From positions 150,912,732 to 150,976,731 of the forward strand of contig CM040117.1 in the NCBI GenBank assembly GCA_022559845.1: a stretch of 64,000 nucleotides of DNA, written 5' to 3'. This document shows positions 20,542-31,985 of this stretch, one piece after another (position 1 is the first letter of the stretch; every line of letters starts with the position of its first letter). A model generated the notes under the pieces. The model saw nothing but the letters and a program-made list of their open reading frames with translations, made no database searches and was not told the origin of the DNA. Source of the DNA: Amorphophallus konjac (taxonomy: Eukaryota > Streptophyta > Magnoliopsida > Alismatales > Araceae). A program made the position numbers and the translations under genes.

Positions 20542-22810
20542 ATGGGTGATCCACCAGTTTTCAACGGCTCAAATTTTAATGTGTGGTCTGTCAGTCTGCA
20601 CAATTATGTTATATCTGTTAATCCTGATCTGTGGAAATTAATTTCACACGGTCCTCATAAATTACCAAAGAAAAAGTCCAAATAGACTGACAGTCATAGA
20701 TCAATGCATGAAGAGAATCAGATAGCTATGAATCTAATGAAGGCAGCTACTGATAAGGCTTTACATTCCTGCTTTCATGATTGCAGTTCTGCTAAAGACA
20801 TTTTGGATATGCTAAAGCGAGCTTAGAAGAGAAATGAGGACAGCTGCATGACGGCTAACAGAAGCAATCAAAGTGGCAGCCAAAATGAAGAAGAGGATGA
20901 TGATGAGGTAAATCCCTTTGAGAACTATACTTTAGATGATTGGGAGAATTTATATGCTAAATTATTAGAGTCACATGAGAGGTTAAGAAGTCAGTATAAA
21001 AAATTTAAAAAGGGTACTGGGTTAGAAAGTTCAAGTTCTTCTTGTAGAAAATGTCTAGAGTTGACACAATCTCATGATGCGTGTTTTTCTGATATTCAAA
21101 TCCTTAAAGATCAAATTGGGTTTTTGAAAATTGAAAAACAAGAACTTGCAAATGAGATTACTGATCATGAAAAGAAATTCAGAAGACTTGAAGGTGAGAA
21201 GAGTCTAATAGCTGAAAAATATGATGTGATAACTTCTGTGAACATAAAGCTTCATAAAGACATTGAAAATATGCAAAGAGAATCTGAAATTTCAGATAAT
21301 CCAAAAATATCAAATGATGATCAGACTCTTCTTGATGAGTTAATTCAAAATGATGCTCTGTCTAAGGAGAATGAAAAGTTAAAATTGTTGAACATCACTA
21401 TGTCAGAGAGACTTCTAGCTTTAGAAAGAGGAAAGTCTATTTACATAGAAGAGCCTTATAAACTGAGCAATCTGGAACAGAAAGTTGAGAAATATAAAAC
21501 TGCTAACAAGGTGCTAAGTGAATGTGTGAATTGTAGTGAGCAAGAGATTGCCAGTTACGAGTTATACATTACCTCTCTCGAAAATGAAATTCAAGATTTG
21601 AAGAGTTCTCTGTCTAAGTTTGTGAGTGGGCAAGAAAACCTAGACAAGCTACTATGTGTAAAAGTCAATGTCAAAAAGGAAGGGTTAGGCTACAATAATC
21701 TAAATAAAAAGGCTTTTCAGAACAAAGTAATGACATCATTTGTAAATGCTTCAAATGTAGTCACAACATCACAGGTCAAACAGCCCATTGTTCAGAAAAT
21801 AGAAAAACAGGATAAAAGTCTGAAAAAGACTGGAAAATAGAAAATAATCAAAAAGGGCTCATCAGTGCATGTTGATCACAGTCCTCACACACACTCACAT
21901 GCATCTAAAAAGAAAATGATCTGTCATTACTGTCATAGATTCAGTCATTTGATGCAAGAGTGTAAATTGATGGAGAAGGATGATATGAGGGCCGGCATAA
22001 TGAATGCTAGGAAATTTTATGATAAAAATCCTTCACCTCAGAAAAAGAAAACTGAATGTCTACACTATGGCAAACTAGGACACAACATTACACAATGCTG
22101 GTTTGTAAATGGTAAGAAAATATCTTTTTCACATCATGCTAAATTCCCTACAAGCCAACATGGTCTTAATAAGAATAAAGTTGTTGACAATAGAAAATAT
22201 TCTGCATGTTTCAATTGTGAAAAGACAAGCCACAGGGCCATTGAATGCTGGGACACTCGGGGTAGAAATAGTTTTAAAGGTAAGCATATCAGATGCTTCG
22301 AGTGTGGGAAGAATGACCATACAGTCAAGGACTGTTGGCATGTTAAGAAGAATTCTACTAAACCCCATGTTGCAAAATTTACATGCCATAACTGTGGGAA
22401 GCCAGGCCATAGAGCTGCTGACTGTTGGTTGGCAGGATATCAAAACCAAACTTGTTTTGGTAAACTGAATTTTAATTCTGTTAACAAAAATTTTCATGCA
22501 TATGTACATAGAATTCATGGTAATAAGAATGTACATAAATCAAATCTGAAATCTGTTGCATCTTGCTATCATTGTAGTAAATAGAACTCTCTCTACCAAT
22601 AAATTTCATGACAATAGTAATTTGCATAAAACGAATTTAAAATCTGTTGCATCATGTCATTACTGTGGTCAAATAGGTCATTCAATGAATAATTGCTATT
22701 TGATGGAGTTTGATGACAAGGTTGCCAAAAGACCGTTCAGAACACCATCTTGTGGTGTCAGTGGTAATCCAGGACCCAAGTCTTCTTGGGTACCTGCTGC
22801 ATCAAAATGA
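20542..22810 (+). pseudogene. gag: Element I Gag with coiled coil and multiple CCHC zinc knuckles, broken
   Basis: Capsid/nucleocapsid-like protein. The frame opens at ATG 20542 with PPVFNGSNFNVWSVSLHNYV, the start of the copia-type gag domain. The same frame runs to 22584 with TAG stops at 20683, 20824 and 21838, and resumes one frame over at 22556-22810. Residues coded by 20930-21660 are Glu/Lys/Leu-rich and look like a coiled coil. Zinc knuckles (CX2CX4HX4C): 21922-21963, 22057-22098 (second Cys is Tyr), 22207-22248, 22294-22335, 22384-22425, a truncated one at 22564-22581 and 22655-22696. It ends in SSWVPAASK, the counterpart of the Gag end in elements II and III. Nothing like protease follows. 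The number of knuckles exceeds the one or two in the other elements here. Confidence 0.8.
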
Positions 22811-24900
22811 TGTGTTTGTTGCAGGTGTGCCTTAGAATAGAATAAAAGGGGTAATAATCCAAGGCACTCAAGAATGAAAATCCCTTTCTGAACTTTTCAG
22901 GTAAATTTCTTGCACTTCCTGTTTTTAGTTTTACTGCATAGCATGTTAAATCTATGTTTGTATATTCACTCATCATCTACATTGTCAAATTTGAATTTTC
23001 TGAACTCTCCTCATCTGGAATTTATGCTTTGGACACTATGAGTATTCATATCTCTCAATGCTCATACTGAATTGTCTGTTTAGATATTAAAATGAGAATA
23101 AACTTGCAATTTCTGAAAATCTAAGCTGCATATGAATGGTGTTTGAAATTTGTCTGTTGCATAGTTTACTAAAAATCTAAATTACATATAGGACTGCATG
23201 TTGAATTATCATGATTGACCACTATGGTATATTAAATAGTAAGCTACCAAAAGGCAGGGAAATCTGTCTGGAGGTTCTTACTATGTGTGAGGTGGTTTTT
23301 TTAGATCAAGTGCTCCGCCTAGTACCATGGGTCATTTTGCTTAGTAGGGCAGTCTGAATGAGCATGAGTCACATTGTTATATGTTCAGTTCTCATGGCAA
23401 AATATTGCATGTCTTTGCATGGCAATCAATGTTAAGTCTTTGCATGTCTTTGCATACATGTAGTTAATTGCATTGCATTTCATTACATTGGAAATGCAAA
23501 AAAAAGGGATTGATTAAATGCATATTGTCAGGGGGAGTCAATGCATTGCATGCAGGTGGTCAAGTGCATACATTTCTGTCAGAATTCATTGCATGTTAAC
23601 CTTGAAGTTCCTGAAACATGCCTGACTTCCTGATATCTTGCTTGGTCTACATATCATTTTTTTTCATGGATTCTATTGACAAACCTTGATCATATCTGAA
23701 AACACTGAGCTTCAAAAGCACCTATTCTTGAAGACCTCTTCCATCAGTCATTCATGAAGATTTCAATGGGACATCTCTCGTTCATAAATCTAAAAACACT
23801 TGAACTAGAAATCTTCTATTATACGATTTTATGAATGTCTGAAATAACTCAGCCGATTTAAGTTTAATGTATTCATTGAAGTTTGATTTTAAATCTCTTA
23901 AAAAATATCTGAATCATGTTTTAATAAACTTCAAGCAACTGTTTCATGCTGAGTCTTGTAAAAGCTTCTGGAATCTGCACTATTGAATTCATGGCTTTAT
24001 GTGGTTAAGTACATGAAATTTGTATTGTTTTGAAGCAAATGAGCTCTCTGAAATGTCTGAAAGGTAAATAATTGTCAGAGCAATGACTTTGGTCACTGAG
24101 AAACTATGTCCAAAGGATTGTGTCATGAGGTGCCATAGTTAACTCTGCTTAAGAATTTTTGTTAATATGGCAGAGCAATGGCATGCATACTGAGAAATAC
24201 ATCTCACTTATCAAAGAAATGAGATGAGGTATGTCATGAAGTGTAAATGTTAACTCTGTTGATAAAACATGACTGTTAGTTACACTTAGTGCTTAGGGAT
24301 ATTGGCGTCTGATCAACGTATATCCTCTAGTTACAAGGTGTGCACTGAACTAGAGTGCTCGTAAAATTTGTAGCATGAAAATTTGCTGAACAAATTGCAA
24401 TATTTGAATATTGATGCAAAAGCTAAATTGCTATAACCCTAGATAAATTCACATGACTTCATAATTGCTTGATCTCAATACTAGTGAATGTAATTCCTAA
24501 AGAAGTCAGTAAATTTGATTGTGTAAGAGAAAGGGAGGTTAATCAAGATATAAATATGAGGGCTTGGTTTACTTTTATTAAACTGTGATTTTAGATATAA
24601 ATACAGAATTTTATTGACAAACTTTACATACATCATGTTTAAACCATACTGTTCAATAAAGTTCATTCATAAGCCCTTATAATGGAAGACTTTGAAAAAT
24701 TCTGTTATTGATTTATGAGATTGGTATCTCCTTGAAAATATGACTGAATTTCTTATGTTTGGAGCTTATTTGTAAATATGATTATTTGAAACTCTTCTGC
24801 TCACTGTCCTTGGTTCATTGACCTGAACTTATCCTTGAATGACACTGTGGTCTCCCTCTCAACCATATCAATTGGGAGAAATGCAGCAGATGCATATCAA
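22811..24900 (+). other. Element I long noncoding region
   Basis: About 2.1 kb of AT-rich sequence without a credible ORF, in the position where pol should be. Just after the Gag stop, GTTTGTTGCAGGTGTGCC at 22815-22832 resembles the start of the pol segment in elements II and III, then similarity ends. This suggests that pol was deleted from just inside the protease region. The rest matches the 3' noncoding region of SIRE-like elements in style, with one hairpin at 24297-24325. Confidence 0.6.
24297..24325 (+). other. Candidate conserved RNA hairpin, element I
   Basis: GGATAT at 24297-24302 pairs with ATATCC at 24320-24325. Inside it, CGT (24306-24308) pairs with ACG (24316-24318) around CTGATCA. 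The sequence aligns with the element II hairpin at 40952-40996, where the inner stem is CCT/AGG around the same CTGATCA loop. Confidence 0.55.
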
Positions 24901-24911
24901 TTGGTATCTAT

Positions 24912-25217
24912 TCAGGGGGAGCTTCCTTGTCATATTGAATCACGTTCATATCAATTGTGACCTTGCATTCATATATTTAGGGGGAGGTATTGCATTTCTT
25001 GTTGCATCTGCATCTCTGCATTCATACCTCTCCATGGTTCATCTTGATTATAGCAAGGGGGAGAAATTGACTGAGTCATAAATATGCTTTAACTTCTCAA
25101 ACTATTTTCTTTTTGATGAAGTCAAAGGGGGAGAATAGTTTGAGTCATCAGAATGACTCACATCATCAGAATGACTCAATGTGTTGACAGTGTTGCCACC
25201 ATCAAAAAGGGGGAGAT
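24912..25217 (+). promoter_or_regulatory. Cluster of polypurine-tract-like sites, ending in the PPT of element I
   Basis: Five AGGGGGA-type tracts: TCAGGGGGAGC (about 24913), TTAGGGGGAGG (about 24979), CAAGGGGGAGAA (about 25055), CAAAGGGGGAGAA (about 25124) and AAAAAGGGGGAGATTG (about 25204). The last abuts the 3' LTR and is the functional position. The others may be extra plus-strand priming sites or relics of slippage. Confidence 0.65.
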
Positions 25218-27566
25218 TGTTGTGCCCCTGTGGTTTTGATGATTGGTTTTGATGTGAGTTAAGCACTGTGAGTCACCATGTGATATTCAGTCATTTTAGT
25301 CATTCTGATGTTCAGTCAGTTTATCAGAGCATAAAGCAATGCATTGCTGTTCAGTCAGTTTATCAGATCTAAAGCATTGCATTTGATGTTCAGTCATGTT
25401 ATCTACTGCATAAAGCAATCATATACATATACATCAGTTGCTTTACTCTGCTTGTGGAAGTCAGTACAAGCTAAACATCCATGCATCATCACACTCAGCA
25501 TAGTCTGAACAGAAGTGGGTCAACCCCCTTTCTAGATGGGTCGACTCCCCAGATAAGTGTAGTCTATACACTGCATGCATTTACATAGTTTGCACATTAG
25601 CATCACGTAGCAAGTATGTACATCGCCTTGTGTAGGCATGACAAGTCCACACACTGCATTGCATGCGAGACTTCAAAGTCTACACATTGCACATCATGCA
25701 AGTCCTCCAAGTCTATACATTGCATAGACTGCAGGCATTAGAAGTGTGTACATTGCATAGCATGCAGGTGGTCTAAGTCTGTACATTGGCCTTCAAGTGT
25801 TCCAAGTCTGTACATTGGCCTTCAAGCGTTCCAAGTCTGTACATTGGTTCAGGCTTTCCAAGTCTATACATTGGCCTTCAAGCTTTCCAAGTCTGTACAT
25901 TGGCCTTCAAGCTTTCAAAGTCTATACATTGGCCTGGCGCTGGCAAAGTCTATACATCTACTTGGCGCTGGCAAAGTCTATACATTCATGAGCCTTGGCT
26001 GTTCATCGTCTGTTGCATGCCACTTCAAGTCTATACATGGTCTTGGCATATGCATACCCAAGTCTATACAGCCAGTGTCTGCATTGCCTTGCATTTCATC
26101 AAGTCTGTACACTGCATCACTTGTTCATGCATTGCCTTCACTGCAATGTCTACACATCGTGGCAGCCTGCATGCAATGTCTCTACATTGCATTTGGCAGC
26201 TTGCACAGCAAAGTCTATACAGCGTCCAGCAGCTATACGCAAAGTCTGAACATTGCGTCTGGTAGCCTGCACGCCAAGTCTGTACAGCCTGTGCTTTGTT
26301 GATCGACTGAACTCTTCTTTAATCCTGCAGGTGTCTTGGCATGTGATCTGAGGTTAGCACCTGGCACGTGATCCGAGGACAAAGAGGGCACAAGCCCTGC
26401 ACACGCCCTAATTGCTACTGCTATAAATACGATGCTTCCTCCATCAGAAGAACAGATCAAAAAAGAAGGAGAGGGCAGCAGAGAGTGATAGAGCAGTGAT
26501 AAAGGAAGAGTGATCGAAGCAGAGAGGCAAAGAGCAGAAGTAGCAGAAGAAAGAAAAGAGGAAGAAGAGAAGAAGCATAAGGAATAGTGATCGAGTGCTG
26601 ATAAAAGAGAAAGTGTCTGCACGATCCAGCAAGAAGAAAAAGTGAGCAGCAGAGAGTGAGAGAGGTAGTAGAAGAAAAAGACAGAGTGTGAGAGCAGCAA
26701 AAGAAAAAGAAAGAGGGATAGAGCTCGTGAGGATTGAAAGAAAAGAGAAAGACAGTGAGACAGAAAAGGAGAGCAGAGAAGAGAAAGAGAGAGCGTGAGT
26801 TGAGAAGAAGAAGAAGAGAAGTAGCAAAAGAAGTTCCTACTGGACCGTGGATCAGATCCAGGCTAGTCAGCTCCGTTGAGAGCCACATTATGCATTTGAG
26901 TTTCCAGCTTTCTGTTTGCTGTGTTATTTTCATTTCTTATTTTTCCTTTTGTTACTCTGATTACTTTTGTTCTTCCGATACTCAGTAGTGAGGTCGGGTT
27001 CCTCCTGTGGACTCAGGAGAAGGGAGATCTGATCTTCAGTTCGCTGGTGACTGTGTGTCATCAGTGGTTCCCTTCTGGTTTGGAGGAAGAGAGGTATGTG
27101 ACCTCTGGTTTGCTAGTGACGGGGAGTCACTGGTGGGTTCCCTCCTGGTCTGGAGGAAGAGAGACCTAGTCTCTGGTTCCAAGTGGCTGGGAGTCACTTG
27201 GGGTGTCCCTCCGGTCTGAAGGAAGAGGGGAGGTTGTTCCCCTGGTCAAGCTGTTTGGCAGCACCTGTTGCAGGCTGAGTCTGCGATTTCTAGCTTGTGC
27301 TAGTGGAAGCCTCACTCCGGTTGGGAGTGAGGGGTGGACGTAGGTCTGTGGACCAAACCACCTAAAAAATTATCTGTGCAGTGGTTTGAATGCCTTGCTT
27401 TGCTTCCGCTAGATGATTGCTTAGGCGCGCTCCAAGTGTTTGTTCATGAGTTCAATTGAATTAGTTTTTATTCCGAGACTGTGTCTAGCATCTGAGTTTT
27501 AATTTAGACATTATTGGTAGAGGGATACATTCACCCCCCTCTGTATCCGGTCCTAGCACCCTATCA
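25218..27566 (+). repeat. Copia element I 3' LTR (2,349 bp)
   Basis: Same termini and internal order as the 5' LTR (TGTTGTGCCC ... CCTATCA). About 30 bases longer because of one extra 29-base AAGTCTGTACATTGG unit near 25802-25830. TATA box CTATAAATA at 26421-26429. Followed by CCACG, the second copy of the target duplication. Confidence 0.9.
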
Positions 27567-27571
27567 CCACG

Positions 27572-29378
27572 TAGAGGAGGAACTCACGGTTCCCTCTCTC
27601 TCTTCCCACGCACCTCCCCTCTCCTTCCCTTGTACTCTCGACGTGCTGCTCCACCCGGCCGCGGGTGACTTGGAGGAGGAGATCTCGGTGGGCTCGGGGT
27701 GACGGTGGAGTGTTCGTGAGGTCGTGAAGGCGAGCTCATGTGCTGGGTGGAGTTTCTCCCATTTGGGAGGTGGTTTTGAAGCAAGGAACGACGTTCTTTT
27801 ATGATTCCACGTAGGGGGATGGAATTCTATCTTGCCTTTACAAGCTTTCCTATTGTTTTGAGTGATTACCTGCATGTTAGAATGGTTATTTGGATCAAAA
27901 ACTTCATGTGGTTTGAGTTCTCAAAATTCTAGCATGTTTAACTTGTGGAATGCTCCATTTGATGTGTTTTTGAGGCTTAAAGCATGTAAAAATGATGTAT
28001 GATAGGTTAATACAGGTGTTTCTCATGTATTCCCATCGTTTTGAACGATTTGAGAGGGGTTTACAATGGATAGACCGTGTTTTGCACCGTCTGGAATGGT
28101 AGCGGTCTTCATAAGACCGCTACTGTGGTTTAGCGGTCTCACGAGAGACCGCCTCTCGTGAGGTAAGGCGGTGGACAGTAGCGGTCATGAAGATGACCGC
28201 CTCTACCCTTTAGCGGTCACCACCATGACTGTCTCTGGACTTTAGCGGTCCAGTAAGGACCGCCAATTTCCTCCAGCTCAGTTTTCACCTATTTTCCGTT
28301 TGACCATGTGTTTGGGGTCGTGTTATTGATATTTTTACATGCTGTGATGGTTTGAAATGTATATTTATGTCCCATTTGAGTTGGCTTCTCTTTCCTATGT
28401 GATGGACCCACTAGTCGTAGCCCGACGACCTCTAGAGTCGACCCACCTAGGAGAGGTGGCGGGACAGTCTTGGTGTACGATTTTTAGGCTAGTTTCAGTT
28501 GGCCCCCTTGCTTTGCAGTAGCATCCGACTGGGGGGGGGGACTAGCTAGAGGCCTAGCTCAATGCATTGAGCTTGTGTGTGCACACTTGGTTAGGGGCAT
28601 GGACTTGCGCTGACGAGCGTGACCCTAACTAGTCCTTGTCTTTGGTTACTGTTACGGTGTCTCAGTTACCGTGTTCGAGGCGAGTGGGAGACACCCGAGG
28701 TGCAGTGTAAGTCGTCAGTCAACGCGTCTGATCTTTCTTCTAGTGGTTTACTTCTCTTGTCACTTGGTTTGTAGAATTTTAACTGTAATGGCGAGTGACA
28801 TACTCTCATGTTCAATTATACATTTTAATTAACATGAGTTTATGTGGCATTCATGTTTAGCTGTATTCTTTTATTGATATTCCTGTATAACTTTTATTAA
28901 TTGATATAATTGCATGCCATTGCCTTATTTATTGTGATTAACTGTCTCTTATGTGTTTTTAGCTACAAGGTGGGGATCTGCAAGACCCCTATTGAGTCAA
29001 TGAAACGAGACTCACACCTTTGTTTTTTAGGTGAGGCGCAGCAGCCCCCAGGTTTCTCGCGTGGTTTAGGCGGCCAGTCTTAGCTGCCAGCGTGGTCCAC
29101 CCGGGGTATGTCCCGTGTACTTGTCTTTTTGTGGCTCTTGTATAGTGTTGGACTTGTACTGTATGCTTCTGGACTAATGTATAATTATAACACTCTGATA
29201 ATGATATTTGCTTCTGCTTAATGTAATTATTCCATAAAAAAATGTACGTGTGATTGTAGACCTTTATGCACCCCACAGCCTTTTTTACAACCCTTTCAGA
29301 GCCTCATCAGCTCTTGGGTGGCATCTCAAGGTCCTAGTGGTATCGGGTCTATGGTATCCAGGATTCTGGGTCATTACA
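27572..29378 (+). repeat. Ty3/gypsy LTR B copy 1, 3' segment
   Basis: Continues LTR B after the copia I insertion and ends GGGTCATTACA at 29378. Together with 17870-18098 the LTR is about 2.04 kb. It is closely matched by 47867-49651. It includes the GCGGTC / GACCGC inverted repeats at 28100-28264 and a run of ten G near 28533-28542. What follows at 29379 is not a primer binding site. Confidence 0.8.
28100..28264 (+). repeat. AGCGGTC / GACCGC inverted-repeat cluster in LTR B copy 1
   Basis: Five consecutive inverted repeats: AGCGGTCTTCATAAGACCGC, AGCGGTCTCACGAGAGACCG, AGCGGTCATGAAGATGACCG, AGCGGTCACCACCATGACTG and AGCGGTCCAGTAAGGACCGC. Arms extend beyond GCGGTC with matching bases (GCGGTCTT..AAGACCGC, GCGGTCAT..ATGACCGC), so extra stem positions differ but stay paired. 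Confidence 0.8.
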
Positions 29379-30301
29379 CTTATAGTCCCTTGCATCAATC
29401 GCGAGGCACTACTCCCCCGGAATCATCTCCTCCACGCAACGGGAAGGTCTCCCAAGATTTGCATCTCACCCCCCAACAAATCCAAGCCCTTAAGGCCATT
29501 GTTGGGGGCGTAGGTTCTTCTTCTCATCCTCCTTCCAATCCCTCTCCGGTGGCCCATCACCCACCTCCTTCTACTCTTATTCTCTCTTGGGTGACCCATC
29601 ACCTGCCATCTTTCACTCATCCTCCCCCTCGGGTGGCCCATCACCCGCTTCCTTCTATTCACCCTCCTCCACGGCCCTAAGGCCCAAATGCTCCTTGCAC
29701 CCCGGTCCAACCGAGTTCTTTTGTGGGTCAACCCATCCATCCTCCATGACCTTCATGTCAAACCGCCCCTCCAAGGTCTCATGGCCAACCCTCAGTTGCA
29801 CCAGTCACTCCTCTCCAACAAGTCGTTATTGATAAAATCATCAAGTTGGAGGAACAATTGAAGAGGGTCACAAGCCCGCGGCCTCCTCCTCCTCCTCAAG
29901 TCAATCCCCTTCATGCTTTCATGAATAACATTACTAAAATGGAGAAAGATTGGAAGGAGAGAAGAGATGACAATGGCATCATGAACACATGTGAGCAAGA
30001 TAATTTTATAAGCTTCAATGGTCAAGTGGACGCCGTCCGCCCACCACCCATTCGTCACATTCATTCATATGACCCTCTGCCTCCACATCCACATCCATAT
30101 ATACAAAACACTCCATGCCATTATACATCTCCACCCAAAAATATGCCTCCACCACGGCGTCCAGTTGAATCCGATGATGGAGAATTAGAAGCAACACATG
30201 ATGAAACTTTTGATGAAGAATTTGAGCCGGATTACGATGAATTGGAGACGGCACAAGATGAATATTTTGGGGTGACCGACGGACTAAACGCTCAAGGATA
30301 G
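29318..30301 (+). pseudogene. Orphan proline-rich ORF with acidic tail, two stops
   Basis: One frame runs from 29318 to 30301 with stops at 29678 (TAA) and 29750 (TGA). After the LTR end it encodes LTPQQIQALKAIV, a His/Pro-rich stretch with a 14-residue repeat (VAHHPPPSTL, VTHHLPSFTH, VAHHPLPSIH; 42-base period at 29549, 29591, 29633), a possible short coiled coil DKIIKLEEQLKRV, a second Pro-rich part and an acidic end (DEEFEPDYDELETAQDEYFG). I do not recognise the family. The layout would suit an N-terminal gag region of a gypsy element, but there is no zinc knuckle. The first codons lie inside LTR B, so the true start is probably lost. Confidence 0.3.
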
Positions 30302-30959
30302 GGAGTCTCCCATGCACTTCAAGGCCACATCACATTGGAGCTTCCTCCCTATTGAAGAATATTGATGATTTTTGAAGCCATCTTTTGGAGAAAAAATCAA
30401 TAAGCCTATCTTTTCTCTTTATCCCTTCCTTTATTTTCACTAGATTAATTCATGTTCATGCATCATATCTTTTTTCCTTTTTATTTGCTTTCATCTCAAC
30501 CACGTTGAGATCCTCTCAATTGTGCAACACTTGCACCCCCCTTTTCATTACATCATATTTTCCTTACCCTTTGCATAGGGGTTTAAAGGGCAAACACCAA
30601 CAATGTGTGTTTTGTCTCATGCTTTCATGTTTATTTAATATTAGAATTTGATACTACACACCTCATGCTCTAATCTATATCTTTCTTTGTTGGTTTGTTT
30701 ATTTTGCAAGGGTAATCTAAAGAAGAGCTCTCCTTATCGGCCGTCCGATTGGAAGAGAAGGTTGAACCTCACATCTCCCCGCTTCTTTAAAGGTATTTAT
30801 CGCGATGCCTCCTTTATTTATTGTTATTATCCTTTGAGGCCCGCGATCTCTGGCGATCACACCCTCCATATAGCATCCACGCATGTTCCCTTTCCCCTCC
30901 GTTTATTCCCTTTCCACCACATACTTATTATTCTTTTTCTTTGTGGATTTTTCCATAAT
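30302..30959. other. Unclassified sequence downstream of the orphan ORF
   Basis: Pyrimidine-rich, AT-leaning sequence. Short ORFs of up to 111 codons have no motif. No tandem repeats or LTR termini noticed. It ends where similarity to LTR A begins, near 30960. Confidence 0.4.
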
Positions 30960-31985
30960 CTACACCGAGGTGAGGCCGAGTGAGGTTTTATTTCACGCCA
31001 GGGTTAAAATGCATGATTTTGGGGTGAGCGCCGGATTCGTCGGATCGACTGCGTTTCTGTGGTTTGTTGGGGCCCTCTCGATAGTTTAGAGGGAGGGGAA
31101 TGATTCTCCCATGTTTTCCCCATCACCCGGGGTGATTGGGACATGGAACAAGGCCCCTCGGTTGGGGTTTCACAATCTTGTCGCCGGATTCGATCGACTG
31201 GATGGGCAGTTCCATCGACCGGATCGGCGTTCCCCACGGTGGGCTGTCTGCCCTGGTTCGGTCGACCGACCCAGGTGATCCGATCGACCGACCCAGGATA
31301 GGGGGGCACCTGGTCTGGTCCGGTCGATCGACCCTCTTGGTCCGATCGACCGGCCCAATGAGCAGGTCAACCAAATTGACCCCTTTTCACCCGTTTTGGC
31401 CCCCGGTCGACCCGATTAAAACCCTTTTGTTGACCTTTGGCCTTGTGGATGTTCCAAACACCCAGTGGGGATTGAGTTTGTGTTTTGGGTGTTTGGAAGA
31501 ATCGTGATATCTTGATTAGCGTGCCCATGTGGTTTAGAGAGTCTGGGTGACCCCGTGTGTTCTTGGCTTCCTTGTTGTGCTAGATCGATTCACCGTGTTC
31601 CGATGTAGGTGCGGAGGGCTATCCCCGCATGATGTTAGCTTCTTCGGATAGTGATTTTCTGTATGGGCCATGCGTATGGCCAGTGACCAAGAGTTCCGTG
31701 ACCCAGCGTAGGGCTGGGAGCTTCTTAGTCTCCCTTAGAAAGGGAATGGACTTGGCAGTTGTGAGCCGCCTTAAGGATTCTTTTGACAGTGGTTTTTTGA
31801 CTCTTGGACTAGGGTGGTTTGACGGCATGGCGCTGTATGGTACAACGGCCTTGGGATGAGGTGCGTGACTCTACGGCCATTGGATTAGCGAGTCTAGCTA
31901 CTCGTCCATAGTCTGGTGGCACCGAGCCACCCTATATTCTCTGATACTTACGACGGGTGCATGCATAACCTATTGGTCCTTCAGT
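30960..31985 (+). repeat. Fragment of an LTR related to LTR A (A'), truncated at both ends
   Basis: Aligns in order with LTR A at about 14310-15760: AAAATGCATGATTTTGGGG, CCCTCTCGATAG, TTAGCGTGCCCATG and GTTCCGATGTAGGTGCG all have counterparts. The central cluster differs: GATCGACCG-type inverted repeats replace GCGGTC ones. It is joined near 31985 to gypsy A 3' noncoding sequence, so the joint is a recombination or insertion border. Confidence 0.6.
31190..31370 (+). repeat. CGATCGACCG / CGGTCGATCG inverted-repeat cluster
   Basis: At least eight GATCGAC or GTCGACC blocks in 180 bases, e.g. GTCGATCGACCC, CCGATCGACCGGCCC and CGGTCGACCGACCCAGG, several self-complementary. It occupies the position that the GCGGTC cluster holds in LTR A. 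Confidence 0.7.

Larger units (their letters stand above)
18099..27566 (+). mobile_element. Copia element I: non-autonomous, Gag-only LTR retrotransposon
   Basis: A complete LTR-LTR unit of 9,468 bases flanked by the 5-bp duplication CCACG (18094-18098 and 27567-27571). Order: 5' LTR, Met-tRNA-type primer site, a Gag-like frame with several zinc knuckles, a long noncoding region, a final polypurine tract and the 3' LTR. No protease catalytic motif, integrase, reverse transcriptase or RNase H is present on either strand between 22811 and 25217. Gag layout and LTR motifs place it with SIRE-like copia elements. It therefore resembles the described class of terminal-repeat elements with only a GAG domain, mobilised in trans. 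The LTRs differ mainly by point changes and one 29-base repeat unit, so insertion is fairly recent relative to the host LTR. Confidence 0.85.

Noticed and set aside
22129..22536. Minus-strand 135-codon ORF opposite the zinc knuckles
   Set aside because: Antisense shadow of the knuckle region; the plus strand explains the sequence.
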